Below the pieces are notes generated by a model, which did no database searches, was not told the DNA's origin, and was given only the letters and a program-made list of their open reading frames with translations. A stretch of 64,000 nt of DNA from Mesorhizobium sp. WSM3859 (GTDB lineage: Bacteria; Pseudomonadota; Alphaproteobacteria; Rhizobiales; Rhizobiaceae): the NCBI RefSeq assembly GCF_002295065.1, contig NZ_NSGG01000001.1, positions 644,553 to 708,552 of the forward strand. Reading direction: 5' to 3'. The position numbers and the translations under genes are program-made. This document shows positions 8,243 through 15,565 of the stretch, one piece after another; within the stretch, counting starts at the first letter, position 1, and each line of letters opens with the position of its first letter.

Positions 8243-8411
8243 GCGCTGCCCCTCATCTGGCTGCCGCCATCTTCTCCCGTAAACGGGGAGAAGGGATTCG
8301 CGTCAGCGATTTCGCCAATCTCCAAGCTTGCAAGAAGGGCGCGGCGCCGCGACCAGCCCTTTCTCCACGTTCACGGGGAGAAATGCCCGGCAGGGCAATG
8401 AGGGGCAGCGC
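8243..8411. repeat. Intergenic palindrome (repeat family A, 169 bp)
   Basis: It starts GCGCTGCCCCTCAT and ends ATGAGGGGCAGCGC. Internal hairpins have the form CTTCTCCCGT / ACGGGGAGAAG. A second copy lies at 40971-41157. It occupies the gap between two converging genes and may help end transcription from both sides. Confidence 0.8.
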
Positions 8412-8467
8412 CAACATTAGAAAATAGCTCGCCGACAACTGAAACGCCCTCGCGCCGCCCCGTTCGC

Positions 8468-8926
8468 TCAGGCAGCCTTCGCCTTCTCGACCGGATGAAT
8501 GGCGTGGAAGGGAATGCAAAGCCGGTTCCAGGTGTTGATCATGCCGAGCGCGACCGAGAGCTTGACCAGTTCCTCTTCCGAGAAATGCTGAAGCGTGCTG
8601 GCGTAGAGCTCCTCCGATACGCCACTGTCGGCGATCAGCGTCACGGCTTCGGTCCACGCCAAGGCGGCGCGCTCACGCTCGGAAAACAGCGGCGATTCAT
8701 TCCAGGCGGCGACGAGATAGAGCCGCGTCTCAGTCTCGCCGTCGCGCCTGGCCTCGCGGCTGTGCATCTCGACGCAATAGGAGCAACCATTGATCTGCGA
8801 GGCCCTGAGCTTGATCAGATGCAGCAAGCTCACTTCCAGCCCGCATTCGTCGACGGCCTTGTTGAGCGCCGACACCGCCTTCATGATCTCGGGCGCCTTG
8901 GCGAAGAACTGCAATCTCTGTTTCAT
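8468..8926 (-). CDS. Carboxymuconolactone decarboxylase / AhpD-like alkylhydroperoxidase
   Basis: A 152-residue all-helical protein of the CMD/AhpD family. It has the redox motif CSYCVEMH (Cys48, Cys51, His55), which in AhpD reduces peroxides with help from a lipoamide- or thioredoxin-type donor. The ATG at 8926 follows GGAAGGA. The Rrf2 regulator gene lies immediately upstream on the same strand (end 8965), giving a two-gene unit of regulator and peroxidase-like enzyme, probably for oxidative or nitrosative stress. The physiological substrate cannot be read from the sequence. Confidence 0.85.
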   Translation of the reverse strand: MKQRLQFFAKAPEIMKAVSALNKAVDECGLEVSLLHLIKLRASQINGCSYCVEMHSREARRDGETETRLYLVAAWNESPLFSERERAALAWTEAVTLIADSGVSEELYASTLQHFSEEELVKLSVALGMINTWNRLCIPFHAIHPVEKAKAA

Positions 8927-8964
8927 GATCTTTCCTTCCAGTTTTTTTGAGCGGGGTTAGGGGT

Positions 8965-9483
8965 TTAGATCCGTTTGGATGAAGCGGATTTCTGCGGCCG
9001 CTGGTGGCGCTCGACGAAGGCGCAACTCGCGGCATAGGATCGCGGATCGCCTTCGGCCGCGTACTCCGCCACGATGTCGGACAGCTTTACTTCGGCGAGC
9101 GCCGCCCGATAGGCGCGTTCCGCCCTGAGCATTGCCGCATTGATGCCGCAGGGTTTGACATAGGCCGAGGCGTCGATCTTGACCGGGCCGCGCTGGCGGA
9201 TCTCGCCGCAACGGAAAGCAGGCTCACGCCCCTCTACGGCCAACACAATATCGAGCAGCGTGATGCGTTCCGCCGCTCGCGCCAGCCGATAGCCGCCCGC
9301 CGGTCCCGGCACCGATTCAAGAATCCGCGCCGCCGTGAGCTGATTGAGATGCTTCAACAGATAGCTCGGCGACAGCCCGAAACACTCCGCAAGCGCCGCG
9401 CCAGGCATGGTGCTGTTGCCATCCACGCTGGCCAGCGTCGCCGCGCAGTGGATGGCCGCCTCAACGCCATCGCCCAGTTTCAT
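8965..9483 (-). CDS. Rrf2-family transcriptional regulator
   Basis: A 172-residue regulator with a winged helix-turn-helix (GAALAECFGLSPSYLLKHLN, then GPAGGYRLAR) in residues 28-70. Beyond the DNA-binding half it has only Cys92 and Cys112 in the region where iron-sulfur Rrf2 proteins usually carry three cysteines, so a classical cluster is doubtful and a thiol switch is possible. The ATG at 9483 follows GGAGATCG. The promoter carries two near-identical 15-base direct repeats that could be its own operator. It is followed on the same strand by the AhpD-like gene. Confidence 0.84.
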   Translation of the reverse strand: MKLGDGVEAAIHCAATLASVDGNSTMPGAALAECFGLSPSYLLKHLNQLTAARILESVPGPAGGYRLARAAERITLLDIVLAVEGREPAFRCGEIRQRGPVKIDASAYVKPCGINAAMLRAERAYRAALAEVKLSDIVAEYAAEGDPRSYAASCAFVERHQRPQKSASSKRI

Positions 9484-9501
9484 CCTACGATCTCCAATTC
9501 A

Positions 9502-9532
9502 TGGATATCTTTTATCGTGGATAATTTTTATC
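9502..9532. promoter_or_regulatory. Tandem 15-base repeats upstream of the Rrf2 gene
   Basis: TGGATATCTTTTATC (9502-9516) and TGGATAATTTTTATC (9518-9532) are direct repeats with a 16-base period, each with GATA/TATC partial dyad symmetry. They lie 19-49 bases upstream of the Rrf2 start in an AT-rich patch, a position suited to autoregulation of the Rrf2-ahpD unit. The 351-base gap 9484-9834 otherwise holds only repeat family C. Confidence 0.5.
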
Positions 9533-9590
9533 TGCAATAGCAAAATGAAAATTGCCCGCCAATTCATCGAGACAATGTGAGAGGACGACG

Positions 9591-9828
9591 CTTCGCAGGA
9601 CCTGGGTTCCTCGCACCCCGCGAAGCGGGGGAGAGGTGGCCCGGCGAAGCCGGGACGGAGAGGGGGACGCCCTCTGCGAAGCCAAAACCGGTCAAGGACG
9701 AGGCGCAGGGAAAAAAGCAATCAAGGGCCTCGGCGGTGTCCAGCAGCCGCGCCGGCCCCTCTCCGTCCCGGCTTCGCCGGGCCACCTCTCCCCACTCTCG
9801 TGGGGCGAGGAACCTAAATCCTGCGAAG
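9591..9828. repeat. Large palindrome (repeat family C, about 238 bp)
   Basis: The left end CTTCGCAGGA pairs with TCCTGCGAAG at the right end, and the inner arms pair through GGGGAGAGGTGGCCCGGCGA and its complement. The element lies just past the preA stop and contains several strong hairpins, but no coding sequence of its own. Confidence 0.8.
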
Positions 9829-9834
9829 GCAACC

Positions 9835-11154
9835 CTACTCCGCAGCCACCTTGGCCATCGGATTGTTGGGGTGCGTCGTCCAGTTGGCGTAGATCGGCGA
9901 CACCGGCTTGCCGGTGCGCTGGTCCACGACGCCGGCGGCCAGCGGTTCCATGGTGATGCAGCCCTCGACCGGGCAGACATTGACGCAAAGATTGCAGCCG
10001 ACGCACTCGGCCTCGATCACCTCGAAATGTCTGGCCCCATTGACCATATTGGTGATCGCCTGGTGCGAGGTGTCCTCGCAGGCGATGTGGCAGCGGCCAC
10101 ATTTGATGCAGGCGTCCTGGTCGATATGCGCCTTGGCGACATAGTTGAGGTTGAGATACTGCCAATCGGTAACGTTGGGCGTGGCGCGGCCGATGATGTC
10201 GGAGAGCGAGGCGTGGCCCTTCTCGTCCATCCAGTTTTCCAGCCCCGCGATCATCTCCTGCACGATCTTGAAACCGTAGGTCATCGCCGCCGTGCAGACC
10301 TGCACATTCCCGGCGCCGAGCGCCATGAATTCGGCAGCGTCCCGCCAGGTGGTGATGCCGCCGATGCCCGAGATCGGCAGGCCGCGGGTTTCGGGATCGC
10401 GCGCGATCTCGGCCACCATGTTCATGGCGATCGGCTTCACCGCCGGACCGCAATAGCCGCCATGCGAGCCCTTGCCGTCGATGGTCGGCTGCGGCGCAAA
10501 GGAGTCGAGATCGACGCCGGTGATCGAGTTGATGGTGTTGATCAGCGACACCGCGTCCGTGCCGCCGGCATGCGCCGCCCGCGCGGGCTTGCGGATGTCG
10601 GTGATGTTTGGCGTCAGCTTGGTGATGACGGGCATGCGGGTGTACTGTTTGCACCAGCGCACGACCATCTCGATATATTCCGGCACCTGGCCGACCGCCG
10701 AGCCCATGCCGCGCTCGCTCATGCCGTGCGGGCAGCCGAAATTGAGCTCGATGCCGTCGGCGCCGGTCTCCTCGACCAGCGGCAGGATCGCCTTCCAGCT
10801 TTCCTCGACGCAGGGCACCATGATCGAGGCGATCAGCGCCCGGTCCGGCCAATTCATCTTCACCTGCTTCATCTCGCGCAGGTTGGTCTGCAGGTCGCGG
10901 TCGGTGATCAACTCGATGTTGTTCAGGCCAAGCAGCCGGCGGTCGGCGCCCCAGATCGCGCCGTAGCGCGGACCGTTGACGTTGACGACCGGCGGGCCTT
11001 CTTCGCCGAGCGTCTTCCACACCACGCCGCCCCAGCCCGCCTTGAAGGCGCGCTCGACATTATAGGCCTTGTCGGTCGGCGGCGCCGAGGCCAACCAGAA
11101 CGGATTGGGCGACTTGATGCCGATGAAATTGTTGCGGATGTCTGCCATGCTCAT
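9835..11154 (-). CDS. preA: NAD-dependent dihydropyrimidine dehydrogenase subunit PreA
   Basis: Catalytic subunit that reduces uracil or thymine to the 5,6-dihydro form, using electrons from PreT. The 439 residues comprise an FMN TIM barrel of the dihydroorotate dehydrogenase type, with the active-site loop FGCPHGMSERGMG (Cys141 corresponds to the catalytic base in mammalian enzyme), followed by a C-terminal two-cluster ferredoxin domain: CIKCGRCHIAC and CVGCNLCVNVCPVEGC. The ATG overlaps the preT stop (ATGA, 11151-11154), so the subunits are co-translated. It is the first enzyme of the pathway whose later enzymes are at 1-4487. Confidence 0.96.
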   Translation of the reverse strand: MSMADIRNNFIGIKSPNPFWLASAPPTDKAYNVERAFKAGWGGVVWKTLGEEGPPVVNVNGPRYGAIWGADRRLLGLNNIELITDRDLQTNLREMKQVKMNWPDRALIASIMVPCVEESWKAILPLVEETGADGIELNFGCPHGMSERGMGSAVGQVPEYIEMVVRWCKQYTRMPVITKLTPNITDIRKPARAAHAGGTDAVSLINTINSITGVDLDSFAPQPTIDGKGSHGGYCGPAVKPIAMNMVAEIARDPETRGLPISGIGGITTWRDAAEFMALGAGNVQVCTAAMTYGFKIVQEMIAGLENWMDEKGHASLSDIIGRATPNVTDWQYLNLNYVAKAHIDQDACIKCGRCHIACEDTSHQAITNMVNGARHFEVIEAECVGCNLCVNVCPVEGCITMEPLAAGVVDQRTGKPVSPIYANWTTHPNNPMAKVAAE

Positions 11155-12515
11155 GCCCTCCCGTTAGAGGTCAGTGCCCGGTGGATGCTCTCGGCGGCGT
11201 CGCGCCCTTGCGCCACCGCCGAGACAGTCAAATCGTCGCCGCCGAAGATGCAATCACCGCCCGCCCAGACTTTCGCCAGCGAGGTGCGGCCCTCGGCATC
11301 GACCTTGATGCGGCCGCCTTCGAGCTCGATCGCCTCCGCGCTGCCGTTGAGATGCGCCGGCACAAAACTCTGGCCGATCGCCTTGAACACCTGGTCGGCG
11401 ACGAGCGTGAGCCTTTCGCCGGTGCCGGCGAGCTTGTCGCCGCTCATCGCGGTGTATTCGAGCTCGATCGCCGACACCTTGCCGTTCTCGGCAATGACGC
11501 GCTTCGGCTGCAGCCAGTGGCGGATGGTGACGCCGTTGGCGGCGGCCAGATCCTGCTCGAAGCCGGATGCGTTCATGTGCTCCTGGCCTCGGCGGTAGCA
11601 GATCGTCACCTCCTCCGCGCCGAGCAATTTCGACTGCACCGCTGCATCGATCGCCGTCATGCCGCCGCCGATAACGACGACGCGCCGGCCGACCGGCAGG
11701 CTGGAGAGGTCGCTTGCCTGGCGAAGCTCGGCGATGAACTCCACCGCATTAGCGACACCGTCGGCGTCCTCGCCGTCGGCGCGCAATGCATTGACCCCGC
11801 TGAGGCCGAGACCGAGGAAGACCGCATCGTAGTTGCGCATCAGGTCGGCCAGCTGGAAGTCGCGGCCGAGCGCCTTGCCGTTCTGGATGTCGATGCCGCC
11901 GATCGCGGTGACATAGTCGACCTCGGCCTGGGCGAAATCGTCGACGCTCTTATAGGCGGCGATGCCATACTCGTTGAGGCCGCCGGCCTTCGGCCGCGCC
12001 TCCAGGATCGTCACATCATGGCCATGACGGGCAAGGCGATGCGCCGCAGCCAGTCCGGCTGGCCCGGCGCCGACCACGGCAATGCTCTTGCCCGTCGCTT
12101 CGGCGCGCTTGTAGAACTGCTTGCCCTCGCTCATCGCCACATCGGTGGCATAGCGCTGCAGCCGGCCGATCTGCACCGGCTTGCCTTCGGCCACCTCGCG
12201 CACACAGACCTCTTCGCACAGCGTCTCGGTCGGGCAGACGCGGGCGCACATGCCGCCAAGGATGTTCTGGTCGAAAATGGTCTTGGCCGAGCCCAGCGCA
12301 TTGCCGGTGGCGATCTGCCGAATGAACAGCGGGATGTCGATCGAGGTCGGACACGCATTCATGCACGGCGCGTCATAGCAGAAATAGCAGCGATCGGATT
12401 CGACCAGCGCCTCATGGTGGTCGAGCGGCGGGTGCAGGTCGGAAAAATTGTCGGCATATTGCTCGGAAGACAGCCGGCCGCCGGCAATGCCTTCGATGAA
12501 ATGACCAGTCGCCAT
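11151..12515 (-). CDS. preT: NAD-dependent dihydropyrimidine dehydrogenase subunit PreT
   Basis: Electron-input subunit, related to the small subunit of glutamate synthase. The 454 residues open with a cysteine-rich [4Fe-4S] domain (CYFCYDAPCMNACP and GGMCARVCPTETLCEEVC), then an FAD-binding VVGAGPAGLAAAH near residue 132 and an NAD(P)H-binding VVIGGGMTAIDAA. AGGGGA precedes the ATG at 12515. An upstream ATG at 12554 would add 13 residues unlike the family. Its promoter holds a RutR-like operator. The gene overlaps preA by four bases. Confidence 0.95.
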   Translation of the reverse strand: MATGHFIEGIAGGRLSSEQYADNFSDLHPPLDHHEALVESDRCYFCYDAPCMNACPTSIDIPLFIRQIATGNALGSAKTIFDQNILGGMCARVCPTETLCEEVCVREVAEGKPVQIGRLQRYATDVAMSEGKQFYKRAEATGKSIAVVGAGPAGLAAAHRLARHGHDVTILEARPKAGGLNEYGIAAYKSVDDFAQAEVDYVTAIGGIDIQNGKALGRDFQLADLMRNYDAVFLGLGLSGVNALRADGEDADGVANAVEFIAELRQASDLSSLPVGRRVVVIGGGMTAIDAAVQSKLLGAEEVTICYRRGQEHMNASGFEQDLAAANGVTIRHWLQPKRVIAENGKVSAIELEYTAMSGDKLAGTGERLTLVADQVFKAIGQSFVPAHLNGSAEAIELEGGRIKVDAEGRTSLAKVWAGGDCIFGGDDLTVSAVAQGRDAAESIHRALTSNGRA

Positions 12516-12564
12516 TCCAGTTCCCCTTGTTGTCGTTTTGGGGAAGGCTAGCACGTTTTATTTT

Positions 12565-12580
12565 TTTATCAATTGGTCAA
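12565..12580. promoter_or_regulatory. RutR-like operator, site 4, at the preTA promoter
   Basis: TTTATCAATTGGTCAA has one perfect half-site (TGGTCAA) and one 5/7 half-site of the RutR consensus, 12 of 14 in all. It is 50 bases upstream of the preT start. On the minus strand it reads TTGACC followed by an A/T-rich run, so operator and -35 box may coincide. Confidence 0.62.
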
Positions 12581-12610
12581 TTTTCGGCCAAGCCGCTGAA
12601 ATGGTTGAGT

Positions 12611-12636
12611 AAAAACATGACAAATGAAGTCATGTT
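12611..12636 (-). terminator. Intrinsic terminator of chaC
   Basis: On the minus strand AACATGAC and GTCATGTT form an 8-bp stem followed by a run of T. The stem overlaps the chaC stop codon. This separates chaC from preT downstream. Confidence 0.7.
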
Positions 12637-13364
12637 ATGGCCACCTCGGTAACCTCTGCAATGTCGTGGCTTGCGACCCTGTGGCCGTGGATCGACCGTA
12701 TCTCGTCCGCCACCAGCTCCTGCAGCCGCCACAGATTGCGGTCATGGATGCCGAAGGTCTCAAGGTGGCTGACGGTGTTGTAGAGATATTCGGCGCCGGA
12801 GCCGACATGACCGCACGCGCGCGCCAGCACCCAGGCCACCTTCTCCAGCGGCTGCCCGACAGACGTCCCCCTGCCTGTCACGCCGACCCAGAAGCCCAGC
12901 GGCCGCACCCAACCTTGCGCCGTCCGCACCGGAACCCATCTGACCGAAGCGACGCTCTCGTGGTCGTCGATCTCGCGTCGCAGCAGCCTCTCGATCTGGG
13001 CCGGCTTTTCGCCGTCCGGCAGGCGATAGATGACACCCTCGCAACGCCCGCCGCGTTCCAGAGCCATCATCAGCCCCGGCTGCGCGGCGCTGCCTCGCCA
13101 GCGGACCATGTCGAGACAGAAGGAGCGATGCCAGCCATGCGCCGAGGCGCGCTGCCGCTCGACGGACTCGAAAGCCGGTTTCCAGATCAGCGAGCCATAG
13201 GCGAAAACCCAGAGCGGTCCCGCGTCGGCTTCGCCGGCAAGACGTTTGGCGAGCGCGCCGAAATCGTCGTCGCTGAGCTGCGTCCACTCTCCGCTTGGAC
13301 CGGGATCGATCTCCTCGCGATGGCAAAGCGCGACAAGCTCGGGCGTGAGCGACATCTGGCGCAT
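12630..13364 (-). CDS. chaC: Glutathione-specific gamma-glutamylcyclotransferase (ChaC-like)
   Basis: Cytosolic enzyme that splits glutathione into 5-oxoproline and Cys-Gly. The 244 residues carry the ChaC substrate-binding loop VFAYGSLIWKP near residues 53-63, and RREIDDHES with the expected catalytic glutamate around residue 131. A C-terminal YLYNTVSHLETFGIHDRNL block is usual in the family. It is an independent transcription unit with its own terminator. The start at 13364 has no strong ribosome-binding site; the downstream in-frame Met at 13355 is an alternative. Confidence 0.9.
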   Translation of the reverse strand: MRQMSLTPELVALCHREEIDPGPSGEWTQLSDDDFGALAKRLAGEADAGPLWVFAYGSLIWKPAFESVERQRASAHGWHRSFCLDMVRWRGSAAQPGLMMALERGGRCEGVIYRLPDGEKPAQIERLLRREIDDHESVASVRWVPVRTAQGWVRPLGFWVGVTGRGTSVGQPLEKVAWVLARACGHVGSGAEYLYNTVSHLETFGIHDRNLWRLQELVADEIRSIHGHRVASHDIAEVTEVAIT

Positions 13365-13540
13365 GGAAACAAGCCCCTCTTTGACCGCAGCAAAGTCGAA
13401 AAGCGCTGGCTACGCAAGATCAGGGGACGGAGCGCCTTGCCGACCAGGATTTTCGGCCCAGATGTCGGATTTCTGTCGCCAGGATCGTCCTAGGATGGAT
13501 CGAACCGCGATCGCTGCCTGAACCGGTGAGGAGACCGACC

Positions 13541-14317
13541 ATGCCGAAATCCCCGCAACCTTTCTTCTGGTACGAACTGATGACCACCGACCTCGACGCC
13601 GCCGAGGCTTTCTACACGGCCGTGGTCGGCTGGAAGGCCGAGCCCTTCGACAAGGCGCCCGGCATGCCCCGCTACATCGTCGTGAACTCAGCCGTGCGCG
13701 GCGTCGGCGGGCTGATGACTATGCCGGAAGAACCCGCCAAGATGGGCATGCCGCCAACCTGGATGGGCTACATCCACACCAAGGATGTCGACGCCTCGAC
13801 GCAGGCGCTCAAGAATGCCGGCGGTGCGGTGCACCGCGCGCCGGACGACATTCCGGGCGTCGGCCGCTTCGCGGTCGTTGCCGACCCGCAGGGTGCCGCC
13901 TTCATGTTCTTGCAGCCCAATCAGCCCGACCAGCCGCCGGTGCCGGCGACCACGCTCGGCCATGTCGGCTGGCATGAGCTCTACACCTCGGACTGGAAGG
14001 CAGCCTTCGATTTCTATTCCAGCCAGTTCGGCTGGGAGAGCGCCGGCGAGTTCGACATGGGCGAGATGGGTATCTACAAAACCTTCGGCGCCGGCCCGGA
14101 ATCCGGCGGCGGCATGATGAACAAGCCGCCGCAGATTCCGGTTCCCGTCTGGCAGTTCTATTTCAACGTCGACGCCATCGATGCCGCCGCCAAGCGCGTC
14201 ACCGACAATGGCGGCAAGGTCATCATGGGACCGATGGACGTGCCGAGCGGCCAGTGGATCATCCAGTGCCAAGACCCGCAAGGCGCGCATTTCGCCCTGT
14301 TGGCGGCGGTTCGGTAG
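13541..14317 (+). CDS. Two-domain VOC (glyoxalase/bleomycin resistance-type) protein
   Basis: 258 residues made of two vicinal-oxygen-chelate domains. The first is roughly residues 5-125 (FFWYELMTTDLDAAEAFYTA, ending DPQGAAFMFLQ) and the second roughly 140-258 (VGWHELYTSDWKAAFDFYSS, ending DPQGAHFALL). Proteins of this type are often annotated as hydroxylase-like or glyoxalase-like and may bind a divalent metal, but substrate cannot be told. GAGGAG precedes the ATG at 13541. It stands alone, transcribed away from chaC. Confidence 0.87.
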   Translation: MPKSPQPFFWYELMTTDLDAAEAFYTAVVGWKAEPFDKAPGMPRYIVVNSAVRGVGGLMTMPEEPAKMGMPPTWMGYIHTKDVDASTQALKNAGGAVHRAPDDIPGVGRFAVVADPQGAAFMFLQPNQPDQPPVPATTLGHVGWHELYTSDWKAAFDFYSSQFGWESAGEFDMGEMGIYKTFGAGPESGGGMMNKPPQIPVPVWQFYFNVDAIDAAAKRVTDNGGKVIMGPMDVPSGQWIIQCQDPQGAHFALLAAVR

Positions 14318-14320
14318 AAG

Positions 14321-14385
14321 CTGCCAATCTCCCCCCTTGTGGGGGAGATGTCCGGCAGGACAGAGGGGGGCGCTGTCCCGCCAGC
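14321..14385. repeat. Half copy of repeat family B with hairpin
   Basis: The stretch from CTGCCAATCTCCCCCC through GGGGGAGATGTCCGGCAGGA to CAGAGGGGGG matches the right half of the palindrome at 43296-43464. The CTCCCCC/GGGGGAG stem lies between converging genes and could act as a transcription end. Confidence 0.7.
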
Positions 14386-14399
14386 GTTATCCATTTGCG

Positions 14400-14888
14400 T
14401 CACTCCGGCGTCAGCACCGCCAGCTTCAGATCGGCCTTTTTCGCGCCGCTGACCTGGATGATCGCGGCGCCGCCCGCGAGCTTGAAGCGCACGCTCTTGC
14501 GGATGCCCGGACAGGTCTTCACGCCGCTGAACGCCGCCGATTTGACCGTCTTGCCATCCTGCACGACATCGACCCAGGCCTCATCGGACAGGCTGAGCTG
14601 CAGATCGCCTTCCGGCGGCACGGTCACATTTGCCGTCGCGCCGAAGGTGCCGGCTGCCGGCGCATGCTGCGGCGGCACCTCAAAGGGGACCGTATCGACC
14701 GCCGCGAGCGTGAGATCCACCGCTTCCCCGACCGTCAGCGTGGCGCCCGATTGGGCTGCGGGCGCCTCCGGAAACAGCGCCTGCTCGCGCTCGACCGGCC
14801 ATTTGAAGGCATCGCAGCCGGTATCGGCGGCCATGGCGAAGCTGGTGCCAGCAAAGATTGCGATGAGGCCGATGATGACTTTTCTCAT
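14400..14888 (-). CDS. Secreted hypothetical protein
   Basis: A 162-residue protein with a clear Sec signal peptide (MRKVIIGLIAIFAGTSFAMA, cleavage probably after AMA-A), so it is periplasmic. The mature part has Cys near its start (DTGCDAFKWP) and a second Cys (VKTCPGIRKS) that may pair with it, and is otherwise beta-rich. I do not recognise a family. The ATG at 14888 is chosen for the signal peptide. Upstream in-frame starts would add a non-signal extension. No neighbour hints at its role. Confidence 0.72.
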   Translation of the reverse strand: MRKVIIGLIAIFAGTSFAMAADTGCDAFKWPVEREQALFPEAPAAQSGATLTVGEAVDLTLAAVDTVPFEVPPQHAPAAGTFGATANVTVPPEGDLQLSLSDEAWVDVVQDGKTVKSAAFSGVKTCPGIRKSVRFKLAGGAAIIQVSGAKKADLKLAVLTPE

Positions 14889-15085
14889 GATGAAGGGACT
14901 CGCTTGGGTTCGACGCATCACGCAGAGATACAACCATAAGGATAGATTTGCAACCATGGCGAGAAGAAATATCGGGGATTGAAACCGTTTCCACTCACTG
15001 ATTGTTGATGGCGGGCCATGGGAAGTGAGTGGTCCGCTGCCGGGCGATAATTTATGGCCGGACAGGGGGTAAAATTGGAGTTTAG

Positions 15086-15484
15086 ATGAAGCTTTTCGAA
15101 AGCCTTGCTCAATACCGGCCGCAGGCGCTGGGCATATTGCGCATCATGACCGCTCTGCAGTTCATCGAACATGGCTCGCAGAAACTGTTCAACTTCCCGG
15201 CCAGCGCCGAGCCGCATGCCCTCACCGGATTGACGACGGCGGCCGGCATTCTCGAATTCTCCGGCGGCATCCTTTTGGCGCTTGGCCTCTTCACCCGCCC
15301 GGTCGCCTTCCTTCTCGCAGGCGAAATGGCCATCGCCTATTTCATGGCGCATTTCCCGCGCGACTTCTTCCCGGCCAACAATGGCGGCGACGCGGCCATC
15401 CTGTTCTGCTTCGTCTTCCTCTATTTGTTCTTTGCCGGTTCGGGCGCCTTCGCGCTGGATAATCGCGAGAACGCCAAGGCCTGA
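15086..15484 (+). CDS. DoxX-family membrane protein
   Basis: 132 residues with four predicted membrane helices (ILRIMTALQFIEHGSQKLF, AAGILEFSGGILLALGLF, VAFLLAGEMAIAYFMAHF, AILFCFVFLYLFFAGSGAF). GSQKLF in the first helix and EFSGGILLALG in the second are typical of DoxX. The family is linked to redox or thiol metabolism in the membrane, but the role of this member is unknown. It is transcribed alone. Confidence 0.88.
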   Translation: MKLFESLAQYRPQALGILRIMTALQFIEHGSQKLFNFPASAEPHALTGLTTAAGILEFSGGILLALGLFTRPVAFLLAGEMAIAYFMAHFPRDFFPANNGGDAAILFCFVFLYLFFAGSGAFALDNRENAKA

Positions 15485-15520
15485 TGGCAGGATGCGCGCC
15501 AGGAGGCTTTTTGTTTTGAC

Positions 15521-15564
15521 GCAATTCCGGACGGAAAACCGCTTCGCACTTTTCCTGGAATTGC
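15521..15564. repeat. 44-bp palindromic element (family E)
   Basis: It begins GCAATTCCGGACGGAAAACC and ends CTTTTCCTGGAATTGC. A copy in the opposite orientation, identical except at a few central bases, lies at 60297-60340. It sits between converging genes, two bases before the stop of the FAD dehydrogenase. Confidence 0.85.
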
Positions 15565-15565
15565 T

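Noticed and set aside
8243..8411. Hairpin-rich stretch considered as a small RNA or CRISPR-like repeat
   Set aside because: It is one palindromic element with a second copy elsewhere in the window and no regularly spaced repeats or spacers.
12760..13493. Alternative ORFs on both strands over chaC
   Set aside because: Only the frame at 12630-13364 has the YGSLIW ChaC motif and a matching terminator.
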